64,000 nucleotides of DNA from Sedimenticola_A sp040506895. GTDB taxonomy: Bacteria > Pseudomonadota > Gammaproteobacteria > Chromatiales > Chromatiaceae. Of the stretch, positions 34,081 to 42,789 are shown piece by piece (position 1 is the first letter of the stretch; each line of letters starts with the position of its first letter). Location: positions 1,116,001 through 1,180,000 of the forward strand of contig JBEVVY010000001.1 in NCBI GenBank assembly GCA_040506895.1, given 5' to 3'. The notes beneath the pieces are model-generated. The model did not search any database, was not told the origin of the DNA, and saw only the letters and a list, made by a program, of their open reading frames with translations. The position numbers and the translations under genes were made by a program.

Positions 34081-35595
34081 CTAATCGTTGTTGTGGATTC
34101 CCAGCAGGCCGGCGGTGGTGCTCTCACGGGTCTGCTTGGCGGAATCGCTTCTCAGCAGCTCCAGCTGCTCCAGGTACTGGTCATTCACATCACCGGTGAC
34201 GTAGGTGCCATCGAACACCGAGGTATCGAATCTGTCCACCGCTGATTTGTCCTTCTTCTTCACCGCGGCGATCAGGTCCTCGAGATCCTGGAAGATCAGG
34301 CGATCGGCGCCGATGATCTCCTGCACCTCACCCTCGGTCCGGCCATGGGCCACCAGTTCACTGGCCGATGGCATATCGATGCCATAGACGTTGGGGTAGC
34401 GCACCGGTGGCGCTGCCGAAGCGAAATAGACCTTGTTGGCACCCGCGTCACGGGCCATCTGGACGATCTGCTGGGAGGTGGTGCCGCGCACGATGGAGTC
34501 ATCCACCAACATCACGTTCTTGCCCTTGAACTCGGAGTCGATGGGGTTGAGCTTCTGCTTCACCGACTTCTTGCGCACCTGCTGTCCGGGCATGATGAAG
34601 GTGCGACCGATATAGCGGTTCTTGATAAAACCTTCCGCATACTTGATCTCCAGGCTGTTGGCCAGGGCAAGGGCAGCGGTGCGACTGGTGTCCGGGATCG
34701 GGATCACGACATCGATATCGTGATCGGGCCAGATGCGCTCGATCTTGGCGGCCAGCTTTGTCCCCATCCTCGAGCGCGCCTTGTGTACGAAGATATCGTC
34801 GATAATGGAGTCCGGCCTGGCAAAGTAGACGAACTCGAAGATGCAGGGCGAATGGCTGGAGCTGACCGCGCACTGGAAGGTGTGGAGCCTGCCCTCCATG
34901 TCGATATATACCGCTTCACCCGGGTCAAGGTCCCTGACCAGCTCGAATTCCTGGGAGTCCAGCGCAACACTCTCGGAAGCGACCATGTACTCGGTTCCGT
35001 TCTCACTCTCGCGCTTGCCGAAAACAACCGGGCGGATGCCGTTGGGATCCCGGAAAGCGAGCATTCCGTAGCCGTTGATCATGGCGATGGCAGCGTAGCC
35101 ACCCCGACAGCGCTTATGGACCGCTGCCACAGCCTTGAACACGTCCTGCTCGTTGATGCGCAGCTTGCCCAGGGAGTGGAGTTCGTGGGCGAAGATGTTG
35201 AGCAGGATTTCAGAGTCCGAAGTGGTGTTGATGTGGCGCAGATCCTCTCGGTAGAGATCCTGCTTGAGTTCTTCCGCGTTGGTCAGGTTGCCGTTATGGG
35301 CCAGGGTAATGCCGAACGGGGAGTTGACGTAGAACGGCTGTGCCTCGGCGGACGAGGAGCACCCTGCCGTGGGGTAGCGCACATGGCCAATACCCATGTT
35401 GCCCCGCAGATCGATCATGTGGCGGGTGCGGAAAACGTCCCTCGCAAGGCCGTTGTCCTTGCGCAGGTGGAGCTTGTTACCCTCCAGGGTGACGATACCC
35501 GCAGCATCCTGCCCCCGGTGCTGTAGCACCAACAGGGCGTCGTAGAGCCCCTGATTGACCGGGCTGTGCCCGAAGATTCCAACAATGCCGCACAT
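34081..35595 (-). CDS. purF: Amidophosphoribosyltransferase
   Basis: First committed step of purine synthesis: PRPP plus glutamine to phosphoribosylamine. From ATG 35595-35593 the protein has 504 residues starting MCGIVGIFGHSPVNQ, so Cys2 becomes the N-terminal nucleophile of the glutaminase domain without a propeptide. The PRPP-binding loop MLVDDSIVRGTTS lies near residue 365. A start two codons upstream is excluded because Cys must follow Met. It sits in the cvpA-purF pair. Confidence 0.96.
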   Translation of the reverse strand: MCGIVGIFGHSPVNQGLYDALLVLQHRGQDAAGIVTLEGNKLHLRKDNGLARDVFRTRHMIDLRGNMGIGHVRYPTAGCSSSAEAQPFYVNSPFGITLAHNGNLTNAEELKQDLYREDLRHINTTSDSEILLNIFAHELHSLGKLRINEQDVFKAVAAVHKRCRGGYAAIAMINGYGMLAFRDPNGIRPVVFGKRESENGTEYMVASESVALDSQEFELVRDLDPGEAVYIDMEGRLHTFQCAVSSSHSPCIFEFVYFARPDSIIDDIFVHKARSRMGTKLAAKIERIWPDHDIDVVIPIPDTSRTAALALANSLEIKYAEGFIKNRYIGRTFIMPGQQVRKKSVKQKLNPIDSEFKGKNVMLVDDSIVRGTTSQQIVQMARDAGANKVYFASAAPPVRYPNVYGIDMPSASELVAHGRTEGEVQEIIGADRLIFQDLEDLIAAVKKKDKSAVDRFDTSVFDGTYVTGDVNDQYLEQLELLRSDSAKQTRESTTAGLLGIHNND

Positions 35596-35634
35596 TATCA
35601 AGCTACCCCAGAGTATCCCGCCCGTTCACACACT

Positions 35635-36123
35635 TCAGGCGAAGTTGAACTTCTCTCCAATATCCGCAGGCAACAGCGTTTTAAGCCAGATCGCCAGCTC
35701 CTGGAAATACCCGATCAGCTGTGATTCCTTCCACCACGGATCGTTAGGAAACGGTGTCAGTCCTGCCAGCAGTACAAGTATTGCGATCAGTACCGCGCCT
35801 CGTGCTGCACCGAAAAATATACCGATAAGCCTGTCGGTTCCGCTCAGACCGGTCTTCTCCACCAGCTGACCGACCAGAAAATTGACCAGCGCACCCAGCA
35901 TCAGGGTGGCGATAAAAAGGATGGCGAAGGCTGCGCCAAGTCGAACCGACGGCACAGTGAACCAGTCCAGTTGTACGGCAAGCTCCCGAAAGAAGGTCCA
36001 GGCAACCCAGAAGGCGAGGATCCAGACGGCCAGGGAGAGCGCCTCGCTGATAAAGCCGCGAACCAGACTGATCATCGCGGACAACCCGATAATGCCGATG
36101 ATGACGTAATCTATCCAGATCAT
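35635..36123 (-). CDS. cvpA: Colicin V production family membrane protein CvpA
   Basis: A 162-residue inner-membrane protein with about four hydrophobic segments (DYVIIGIIGLSAMISLVRGF, ILAFWVAWTFF, AAFAILFIATLMLGALVNFLVG, AVLIAILVLLAGL) and the family motif GTDRLIGIFFGAARG. CvpA is linked to envelope homeostasis and, historically, colicin V export. It lies 39 bp before purF, as in many proteobacteria. Confidence 0.93.
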   Translation of the reverse strand: MIWIDYVIIGIIGLSAMISLVRGFISEALSLAVWILAFWVAWTFFRELAVQLDWFTVPSVRLGAAFAILFIATLMLGALVNFLVGQLVEKTGLSGTDRLIGIFFGAARGAVLIAILVLLAGLTPFPNDPWWKESQLIGYFQELAIWLKTLLPADIGEKFNFA

Positions 36124-36262
36124 TCAGTCGCTTCTGTGGCTGGTCGTTTGGGGATCAGGCAGCATATGCGGGTGCGCCGGGATTCCAATATGAAAGGGGG
36201 AATTTTAGCAAAGCTCAGGCACATGAAGAAGAGAATTTACCAATACCAGATCCAAGTCCCGT

Positions 36263-36829
36263 TTATGGGTAACTCTTCAGGCTGGCCTTGATTTTCTTTG
36301 TTTTCAGCACCTTGTTCAGGCGGGTCAGCATCTGCTCAGCCCTAGCGCGGTCCACTTCGGGTCCAACGCGCACCCGGTGGAGTTTTTTACCCTTGATCTC
36401 CACCTGCTCGACAAACGCCGCGAACTGCTTCTGTTTCAACTCCTTCACCAACTTGTCCGCATTGTCGCGGTTGGAGAAACTGCCCACCTGCAACACCCAG
36501 GCGGAGAGCCCTACCCGCTGGCGGGGCTTCTGTGCGGGGGTCTCTGAGGACTCCGCCGGTGCAGTACCGGTTGGGGGTTCATCGACCGGCACAACCGCCT
36601 CTCTCTCCCGCTCCACGGGCACCAGGTCCGCCGGGGGCTGGCTGAGATCTTCGCTCTCCAGGGGCAGAATGCGCGAAGAGAAGGTTTCGTCCGGCTTGGG
36701 AGGAATGTTGGTACTCTGGATCCCGGTATCGATGACCGGTTCGTCGTCCAGCAGCATCGGCACGAAGATCACCGCCAGTGACACCAGTACCGTCGCACCG
36801 ATCAGTCGTTTTTTCAGATCCTCATCCAC
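36263..36829 (-). CDS. dedD: SPOR domain protein DedD
   Basis: Inner-membrane cell-division protein whose periplasmic SPOR domain binds denuded septal peptidoglycan. From GTG 36829 the protein has 188 residues: a short cytoplasmic end (VDEDLKKRLIG), one membrane helix (ATVLVSLAVIFVPMLL), a Pro-rich linker, and a C-terminal SPOR domain (LSAWVLQVGSFSNRDNADKLVKEL to RVRVGPEVDRARAEQ). AGAGG lies upstream at normal spacing. The frame is open to 36898, overlapping folC, but family length supports the GTG. Confidence 0.88.
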   Translation of the reverse strand: MDEDLKKRLIGATVLVSLAVIFVPMLLDDEPVIDTGIQSTNIPPKPDETFSSRILPLESEDLSQPPADLVPVEREREAVVPVDEPPTGTAPAESSETPAQKPRQRVGLSAWVLQVGSFSNRDNADKLVKELKQKQFAAFVEQVEIKGKKLHRVRVGPEVDRARAEQMLTRLNKVLKTKKIKASLKSYP

Positions 36830-36881
36830 AAACAAGGCCTCTTGGGGTTGAAACAGGTGGCTATTATAACAGGCTGCGACC

Positions 36882-38165
36882 TCAGCCGACCTGCCCATTC
36901 TCCAAACTCAACTCGAGAACACCACCCACGGTCAGAAAGGAGCCAAACACCACCACGCGTCCCTCGGGGCCCGCTTGGCTGCGCGCCTCCCGGTAGGCGC
37001 TTGCAAGACTATCACAGCGGTTTATCGCCGTCTCTTCGACACCCGCCTCCATGAGCCCGGCTGCAAGTTCTTTGACACCCAGGCTCCTCGGGCCCGGCAG
37101 CGGCGCGCAGAACCAGTGGTCGATCCTCGGCTTCATGATTTCAGCAACCTGCTGCATATCCTTGTCGGCCAGCATGGCAAAAACGGCGCAGGAGTCGCCG
37201 CTGCAGAACAGATCCTGCAGATTGGAGGCCAGCCCGGTGGCCGCCTCCCTGTTGTGGGCCACGTCGAGCACCACCAGGGGGTCACGATCCAGAATCTCAA
37301 ACCGACCGGCAACACGAACGCTCTGCAGCCCGGCCCTCACCGCCCGTTGATCCACGGGCAGCCGATCGGCCAACAGCTCCAGAACCATCAGCACCGCCGA
37401 TGCGTTCTGCAGCTGGAACCTGCCCCGCAGGTAGGGTTGGGGCAACGAGTGGCGATTGCGTGTCCCCGACCACCATGTCCACCCCTCCTCCAGGTTGCGG
37501 TAGCCGAAATCCCTGCCGGCGAGATGCAGCGTGGCGCCTATGTTTTCAGCGTGCTCCAGCACTGAACCGGGAGGCTCAGGGGTGGCACAGACGACGGGGC
37601 GGTCGGGACGCATGATGCCCGCCTTCTCCCGGCCGATGGATTCGCGGTCGCTGCCCAGCCACTCGGCATGATCGATATCGACCGTGGTGATCAGCGCAAT
37701 GTCGGGATCGATGATATTGACCGCGTCCAGGCGCCCGCCCAGCCCCACCTCGAGTATCACCATGTCCAGGTCGGCGGAGGCGAATATCTCCAGGGCCGCC
37801 AGGGTACCGAACTCGAAATAGGTCAGGGGCGTCCCCTCCCGTGCCTCGTCCACGCTCTGGAAGGCCTGGCAGATCCGATCGTCGGACAGCTCCTCGCCAT
37901 TGATGCGGATACGCTCGTTGTAGCGGATCAGGTGGGGGGATGTATAACAGCCGACCCGGTACCCGGCTGCCCGGGCGATGGCGTCCAGCAGGGCGACAGA
38001 GGAACCCTTGCCGTTGGTACCGGCCACGGTGACCACGGGAACGGGGAAGGGAGCGTCGTGAAGGGATTGCCAGACCTGCGAAACCCGCGCCAGTCCCAGC
38101 TCGATCTCGCTGGGATGCAGTTGCTCCTGCCAGTCGAGCCACTGCTGGAGGGTTTGAAAACGCAT
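36882..38165 (-). CDS. folC: Dihydrofolate synthase / folylpolyglutamate synthase
   Basis: Adds glutamate to dihydropteroate and elongates folate polyglutamates. The 427-residue Mur-ligase-like protein has the P-loop VTVAGTNGKGSSVALLDAI near residue 45, YTSPHLIRYNERI, and the DVAHNREAATGLASNL segment of the C-terminal domain. It lies between accD and dedD, the conserved order. Confidence 0.95.
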   Translation of the reverse strand: MRFQTLQQWLDWQEQLHPSEIELGLARVSQVWQSLHDAPFPVPVVTVAGTNGKGSSVALLDAIARAAGYRVGCYTSPHLIRYNERIRINGEELSDDRICQAFQSVDEAREGTPLTYFEFGTLAALEIFASADLDMVILEVGLGGRLDAVNIIDPDIALITTVDIDHAEWLGSDRESIGREKAGIMRPDRPVVCATPEPPGSVLEHAENIGATLHLAGRDFGYRNLEEGWTWWSGTRNRHSLPQPYLRGRFQLQNASAVLMVLELLADRLPVDQRAVRAGLQSVRVAGRFEILDRDPLVVLDVAHNREAATGLASNLQDLFCSGDSCAVFAMLADKDMQQVAEIMKPRIDHWFCAPLPGPRSLGVKELAAGLMEAGVEETAINRCDSLASAYREARSQAGPEGRVVVFGSFLTVGGVLELSLENGQVG

Positions 38166-38222
38166 AGGCGGTGTTTATATAAAACCTGGGGGCTTTGCCG
38201 GATGGCTGCCCCCTTGTCGGAA

Positions 38223-39095
38223 TCAGTCGTCTGCCGGTGGGCTGGCCTGGTGGGTCAGTACGCTGATCAGTTTGGCCAGCTCGCCACGCATCTCACGCCT
38301 GTCGACGATCATGTCCACCGCACCGTGCTCGAGGAGGAACTCACTGCGCTGGAAACCTTCCGGCAGTTTTTCGCGCACGGTCTGCTCGATCACCCGGGGG
38401 CCGGCGAAACCGATCAGGGCCTTGGGCTCGGCCACGTTGACATCGCCCAGCATGGCGAAGCTGGCGGAGACACCTCCCATGGTGGGATCGGTCAGCACGG
38501 AGATGAACGGGATGCCCCGTTTCGACATCTTGTTGAGCGCGGCGCTGGTCTTGGCCATCTGCATAAGGGAGAACAGCGACTCCTGCATGCGCGCACCACC
38601 GCTGGCGGAAAAGCAGACCATGGGGATTTCACGCTCCAGGCAGACATTGGCCCCCTGGATGAAACGTTCACCGACCACCGAACCCATGGAGCCACCCATG
38701 AAGCTGAACTCGAATGCCGCTGCCACCAGGTCCATACCCTTGAGCTGACCGCGCATGACTACCAGCGCATCCTTCTCATTGGTCTTCTTCTGGGCCTGGG
38801 TGATGCGGTCCTTGTACTTTTTGCTGTCCTTGAACTTCAGCGGATCGGTCGGTGCCAGGTTCTCACCAATCTCCTCCCGTGGCTCGGGATCCAGAAACTG
38901 GTCGAGACGCCTTCTCGCACCCATGCGGTTGTGGTAACCGCACTTGGGACAGACATCCTGGTTACGCTCCATCTCGGCGCGGTACAGAATGGCACTGCAT
39001 CCGGGGCACTTGGCCCACAAACCCTCGGGCACCGCGCGCTTGGCGCTGCCTTCGGTGCGGATGCGGCTGGGCATCAGTTTCTCAAACCAGCTCAT
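38223..39095 (-). CDS. accD: Acetyl-CoA carboxylase carboxyltransferase subunit beta
   Basis: Transfers carboxyl from biotin to acetyl-CoA to make malonyl-CoA. The 290-residue protein has the N-terminal zinc ribbon with Cys30, Cys33, Cys49 and Cys52, then the crotonase-like core (FSFMGGSMGSVVGE, FSASGGARMQESLFSLMQMAKTS, SVLTDPTMGGVSASFAMLGD). It lies between trpA and folC; trpA-accD-folC is a common proteobacterial arrangement. Confidence 0.97.
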   Translation of the reverse strand: MSWFEKLMPSRIRTEGSAKRAVPEGLWAKCPGCSAILYRAEMERNQDVCPKCGYHNRMGARRRLDQFLDPEPREEIGENLAPTDPLKFKDSKKYKDRITQAQKKTNEKDALVVMRGQLKGMDLVAAAFEFSFMGGSMGSVVGERFIQGANVCLEREIPMVCFSASGGARMQESLFSLMQMAKTSAALNKMSKRGIPFISVLTDPTMGGVSASFAMLGDVNVAEPKALIGFAGPRVIEQTVREKLPEGFQRSEFLLEHGAVDMIVDRREMRGELAKLISVLTHQASPPADD

Positions 39096-39197
39096 GCTTC
39101 AAATCCTATCTCTCTCTACGGGCCGTCCCGCCTGGCGGGATTGCCGGAAAATTGTCGTTAGCTAACGTATTGTACGGTGCGCAGGTGCGATATGCAC

Positions 39198-40004
39198 TTA
39201 TTCGCTGTCCATCGCCTCGCGCATACCGGAAAGCAGCTCGGCCAGGGCGGGTGCAATCTCATCGGGACGCTCGGCCAGGGCCTCGACCCGGCTCACCAGC
39301 GCACTGCCGACGATCACCGCGTCGGCAATCCGGGAGACCGACTGCGCGGTCTCCGGGTTCTTGATGCCGAACCCGACACCCACGGGCAGATCCGTGACGC
39401 TGCGAATCTTGGCAACCTTGTCCGCCACCTCGTCCACGGCGAGGTTTGCAGCACCTGTTATACCCTTGACGGAGACGTAGTAGACGAAGCCGCTGGCGGC
39501 GTCGCAGATCCGTTTGATCCGCTCATCGGTGCTGGTGGGCGCCAGCAGGAAGATGGGATCGAGTTCCCTGGGGCGAAGTGCCTCCAGCAGCTCAGCCGAC
39601 TCTTCTGGTGGAATATCGACCGTCAGCACGCCATCCACACCGGCATCGGCCGCCGCCTCGGCGAAGGTGGCGTAGCCCATGATCTCGATGGGATTGAGGT
39701 AACCCATCAGGATCACCGGTGTATCAGCGTCCTTCTGTCGAAAACTGCGCACCATCTCCAGCACATCGCGCAGGCTCACCTTGTGCTCCAGGGCGCGCTC
39801 GCTGGCACGCTGGATCACCGGGCCGTCAGCCATCGGGTCGGAAAATGGAACGCCAAGCTCGATGATGTCGGCGCCCGCCTCGACCATGGCGTGCATCAGT
39901 GGAACCGTCACTTCCGGATTGGGATCGCCGGCTGTCACGTAGGGAACCAGGGCGGTTCGGCCCTGGGCTTTCAGCTGTTCGAAACGTCCTCTGATACGGC
40001 TCAT
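39198..40004 (-). CDS. trpA: Tryptophan synthase alpha subunit
   Basis: Cleaves indole-3-glycerol phosphate to indole, which is channelled to TrpB. The 268-residue TIM-barrel protein has catalytic Glu in DIIELGVPFSDPMADGPVIQ, catalytic Asp in GVLTVDIPPEES, and the phosphate-binding VGFGIKNPE. It overlaps trpB by 4 bp, so translation is coupled. Confidence 0.97.
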   Translation of the reverse strand: MSRIRGRFEQLKAQGRTALVPYVTAGDPNPEVTVPLMHAMVEAGADIIELGVPFSDPMADGPVIQRASERALEHKVSLRDVLEMVRSFRQKDADTPVILMGYLNPIEIMGYATFAEAAADAGVDGVLTVDIPPEESAELLEALRPRELDPIFLLAPTSTDERIKRICDAASGFVYYVSVKGITGAANLAVDEVADKVAKIRSVTDLPVGVGFGIKNPETAQSVSRIADAVIVGSALVSRVEALAERPDEIAPALAELLSGMREAMDSE

Positions 40005-41218
40005 ATCTTCAATCCATCCACTGCAGCCACGGTGTGCATATCTTTATCGCCACGACCGGAGAGGTTGACCAGGATGCTCTTGTCCTTCTCCATGGTGGGG
40101 GCCAGCTTGGCCGCGTAGGCCAGTGCATGACTCGACTCCAGGGCCGGGATGATGCCCTCGGTGCGGGTCAGCTGGTGAAAGGCATCCAGCGCCTCCTGGT
40201 CGGTCACTGCCACGTAATTGGCTCGGCCGATATCTTTCAGCCAGGCGTGCTCGGGTCCCACGCCCGGATAGTCGAGACCGGCGGATACCGAGTGGGTCTC
40301 GATGATCTGGCCATCGCTGTCTTCCATCAGGTAGGTGCGGTTGCCGTGCAGCACACCGGGCTTGCCGGCACACAGGGGAGCGGCGTGATTGCCGGTCTCC
40401 AAACCGTCACCCGCCGCCTCGACACCGTAGATGGCCACATCCTGATCATCCAGGAACGGGTAGAACAGGCCGATGGCGTTGGAGCCGCCGCCGACACAGG
40501 CCACCAGGGCATCGGGGAGACGTCCCGCTTGCTGCTGCATCTGTTCGCGCGCTTCACGCCCGATCACGGCCTGGAAATCCCGCACCATGGCCGGATAGGG
40601 GTGCGGACCCGCCACCGTGCCGATGATGTAGAAGGTGTTGTCGATATTGGTGACCCAGTCCCTCATCGCCTCGTTGAGCGCATCCTTGAGGGTCTTGGAG
40701 CCCGACTCGACTCCCACAACCTCCGCACCCAGCAGGCGCATGCGGTAAACGTTCGCCTCCTGCCTGGCCATGTCGACGGAACCCATGTAGACGATGCACT
40801 CCAGGCCGAGGCGGGCCGCCACGGTGGCGGTGGCCACGCCGTGCTGTCCCGCGCCGGTCTCGGCGATGATACGTGTCTTGCCCATGCGCTTGGCCAGTAG
40901 CGCCTGGCCGATGGTGTTGTTCACCTTGTGGGCACCGGTATGGTTGAGATCCTCTCGCTTGAGGTAGATCTGGGCACCGCCCAGCTCACGGCTCAACCGC
41001 TCGGCGTGATAGATGGGCGATGGCCGTCCGACATAATGGGCCAGATCGGCATCCAGCTCCGCCAGAAAGGTCTCGTCCTGCATGTATTTCTCGTACGCCT
41101 GGCGCAGCTCCTCGAGGGGCTCCATCAGGGTCTCCGCCACAAACATGCCACCGTAGGCGCCGAAATGGCCCCGCTCGTCCGGCATGGCGGAAAAATCTGT
41201 CTGTTTACTGGTTGGCAC
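40001..41218 (-). CDS. trpB: Tryptophan synthase beta subunit
   Basis: PLP enzyme condensing indole and serine. The 405-residue protein has the PLP lysine in KREDLNHTGAHKVNN, the phosphate-binding VGGGSNAIG, and the N-terminal DERGHFGAYGGMFVAETLMEPL. It overlaps the trpF stop region by 14 bp and trpA by 4 bp, forming trpF-trpB-trpA. Confidence 0.98.
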   Translation of the reverse strand: MPTSKQTDFSAMPDERGHFGAYGGMFVAETLMEPLEELRQAYEKYMQDETFLAELDADLAHYVGRPSPIYHAERLSRELGGAQIYLKREDLNHTGAHKVNNTIGQALLAKRMGKTRIIAETGAGQHGVATATVAARLGLECIVYMGSVDMARQEANVYRMRLLGAEVVGVESGSKTLKDALNEAMRDWVTNIDNTFYIIGTVAGPHPYPAMVRDFQAVIGREAREQMQQQAGRLPDALVACVGGGSNAIGLFYPFLDDQDVAIYGVEAAGDGLETGNHAAPLCAGKPGVLHGNRTYLMEDSDGQIIETHSVSAGLDYPGVGPEHAWLKDIGRANYVAVTDQEALDAFHQLTRTEGIIPALESSHALAYAAKLAPTMEKDKSILVNLSGRGDKDMHTVAAVDGLKI

Positions 41219-41828
41219 GTTTCACTCCTCGCATAAACGCCGCAACTTTATCCGAATCCTTGATTCCCTTGTCCCGCTCAACACCGCCGCTTACATCCAC
41301 TGCGTAGGGCCGGACGCTGTTGATCGCCTGTTCCACGTTTTCCGGGGTCAGCCCACCGGCAAGCACGATGCTCCCGGCCAGGTCGGCAGGGATCAACTCC
41401 CAGTTGAAGCGCTCCCCGGTGCCGCCTGGCACCCCTTTCTGGTAGGTATCCAGCAATAACCCGGCTGCATCCGGGTAGGCCGCCTTCTGCTGCTGCAGAT
41501 CGACCCCTTCCCGCATCCTGATCGCCTTGATATAGGGCTTGCCGTGGCGATTGCACTGGGCCCTGGACTCATCACCGTGAAACTGCAGAAGATCGATCCT
41601 AACCGAGCCAAGCACTTCGTCGACCTCCTCTTCCGTGGCATTCACGAAGAGACCCACCACCGTAACGAAGGGCGGCAGAACGGCAACGATCCCGGCAGCC
41701 TGCTCGGCGGAGACCGCCCGGGGGCTGGGGGGATAGAAAACCAGCCCGATGGCATCGGCACCCTGGCACACCGCTTCCAGCGCATCCTCGGGACGGGTGA
41801 TTCCGCAAATTTTCGCCCGGCATCTCAT
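41205..41828 (-). CDS. trpF: Phosphoribosylanthranilate isomerase
   Basis: Amadori isomerase in tryptophan synthesis. The 207-residue TIM barrel has the catalytic Cys in AKICGITRPEDA at the N-terminus and catalytic Asp in LLLDTYQKGVPGGTGERFNWELI. The phosphate-binding ILAGGLTPENV and VDVSGGVERDKGIKD follow. It heads the trpFBA unit; truA precedes it by 70 bp. Confidence 0.96.
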   Translation of the reverse strand: MRCRAKICGITRPEDALEAVCQGADAIGLVFYPPSPRAVSAEQAAGIVAVLPPFVTVVGLFVNATEEEVDEVLGSVRIDLLQFHGDESRAQCNRHGKPYIKAIRMREGVDLQQQKAAYPDAAGLLLDTYQKGVPGGTGERFNWELIPADLAGSIVLAGGLTPENVEQAINSVRPYAVDVSGGVERDKGIKDSDKVAAFMRGVKRANQ

Positions 41829-41898
41829 AGGGCGAATAAAGATACAGGATCAGGCTGGGTTGCGGAAGCTATTCCACGGTATTTGCAGCCAATTTCTC

Positions 41899-42687
41899 TC
41901 AAAGCGGGGGGTTGTCCGGCAGTGCGTACTGTTCTGGATAACCCACGTGCACCAGGTAGAGCCCCTGGGGAGGGGCTGTCACCCCGCCCAAAGTCCGGTC
42001 CCTGTATCCGAGCACCTCCCTGGACCACTCCGTCGACTGCTCTCCCTTGCCGATGGTGATCAGCACCCCCGCGATATTGCGCACCATGTGGTGCAGAAAC
42101 GCATTTGCGGTGATATCGATGATGATCCTGTCCTGCTGGCGCTCGACATCCAGCCGGGTGATGGTGCGTACGGGACTCTTCGCCTGGCAGCCCACGGCGC
42201 GGTAGGAGGAGAAATCGTGAGTTCCCAGCAGGTGGGCAGCGGCCTCCGCCATGCGCGCCACATCCAGCTCGTGGTGAATCCAGACCGCCCGGTCCCGCCA
42301 AATGGCCGAGCGGGTCTTGCGGTTCAGGATCATATATCGGTAGCTTCGACTGGTGGCGGAAAAACGGGCATGGAAATCGTCCGGCACCGGTTTCACCCAG
42401 TTCACGTTGATATCGAACGGCAGGTTGACGTTGGTGCCCAGAAGCCAGCTTCTCTCGGGCCTCACAGAGTGCGTGTCGAAGTGAACCACCTGGCCGGTGC
42501 CATGCACACCCCGGTCGGTACGCCCGGCGCACTGCACTGACAGCGGATGGTTGGCGACTTTCGAAACGGCACGTTCCAACTGAAACTGAACGCTGTCCAC
42601 GCCCTCCTCCTGCACCTGCCAGCCGTGGTAGCGCGAACCGTCGTACTCGATGCCCATTGCCAGGCGCATCTTAGGGTCCGTTGACAC
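41899..42687 (-). CDS. truA: tRNA pseudouridine synthase A (positions 38-40)
   Basis: Makes pseudouridine in the tRNA anticodon stem. The 262-residue protein has the catalytic Asp58 in CAGRTDRGVHGTGQVVHF, the N-terminal GIEYDGSRYHGWQ and the C-terminal FLHHMVRNIAGVLI. A GTG at 42687 has AAGAGGG upstream at 9 nt; internal ATGs at residues 7 and 11 are alternatives. It lies between fimV and trpF. Confidence 0.95.
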   Translation of the reverse strand: MSTDPKMRLAMGIEYDGSRYHGWQVQEEGVDSVQFQLERAVSKVANHPLSVQCAGRTDRGVHGTGQVVHFDTHSVRPERSWLLGTNVNLPFDINVNWVKPVPDDFHARFSATSRSYRYMILNRKTRSAIWRDRAVWIHHELDVARMAEAAAHLLGTHDFSSYRAVGCQAKSPVRTITRLDVERQQDRIIIDITANAFLHHMVRNIAGVLITIGKGEQSTEWSREVLGYRDRTLGGVTAPPQGLYLVHVGYPEQYALPDNPPL

Positions 42688-42736
42688 GATTCAAAACCCT
42701 CTTATCGTTTCCGGCCTTTGCCGGCTTTAAAACCAA

Positions 42737-42761
42737 AGAGGCGCACCCTGGGCGCGCCTCT
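42737..42761 (-). terminator. Intrinsic terminator after fimV
   Basis: On the minus strand AGAGGCGC (42761-42754) and GCGCCTCT (42744-42737) form an 8-bp stem. A T-rich stretch (TTGGTTTTAAA) follows, 29 nt after the fimV stop. Confidence 0.8.
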
Positions 42762-42789
42762 TCTGACCTTTAAATGTGAAACAGCGGTG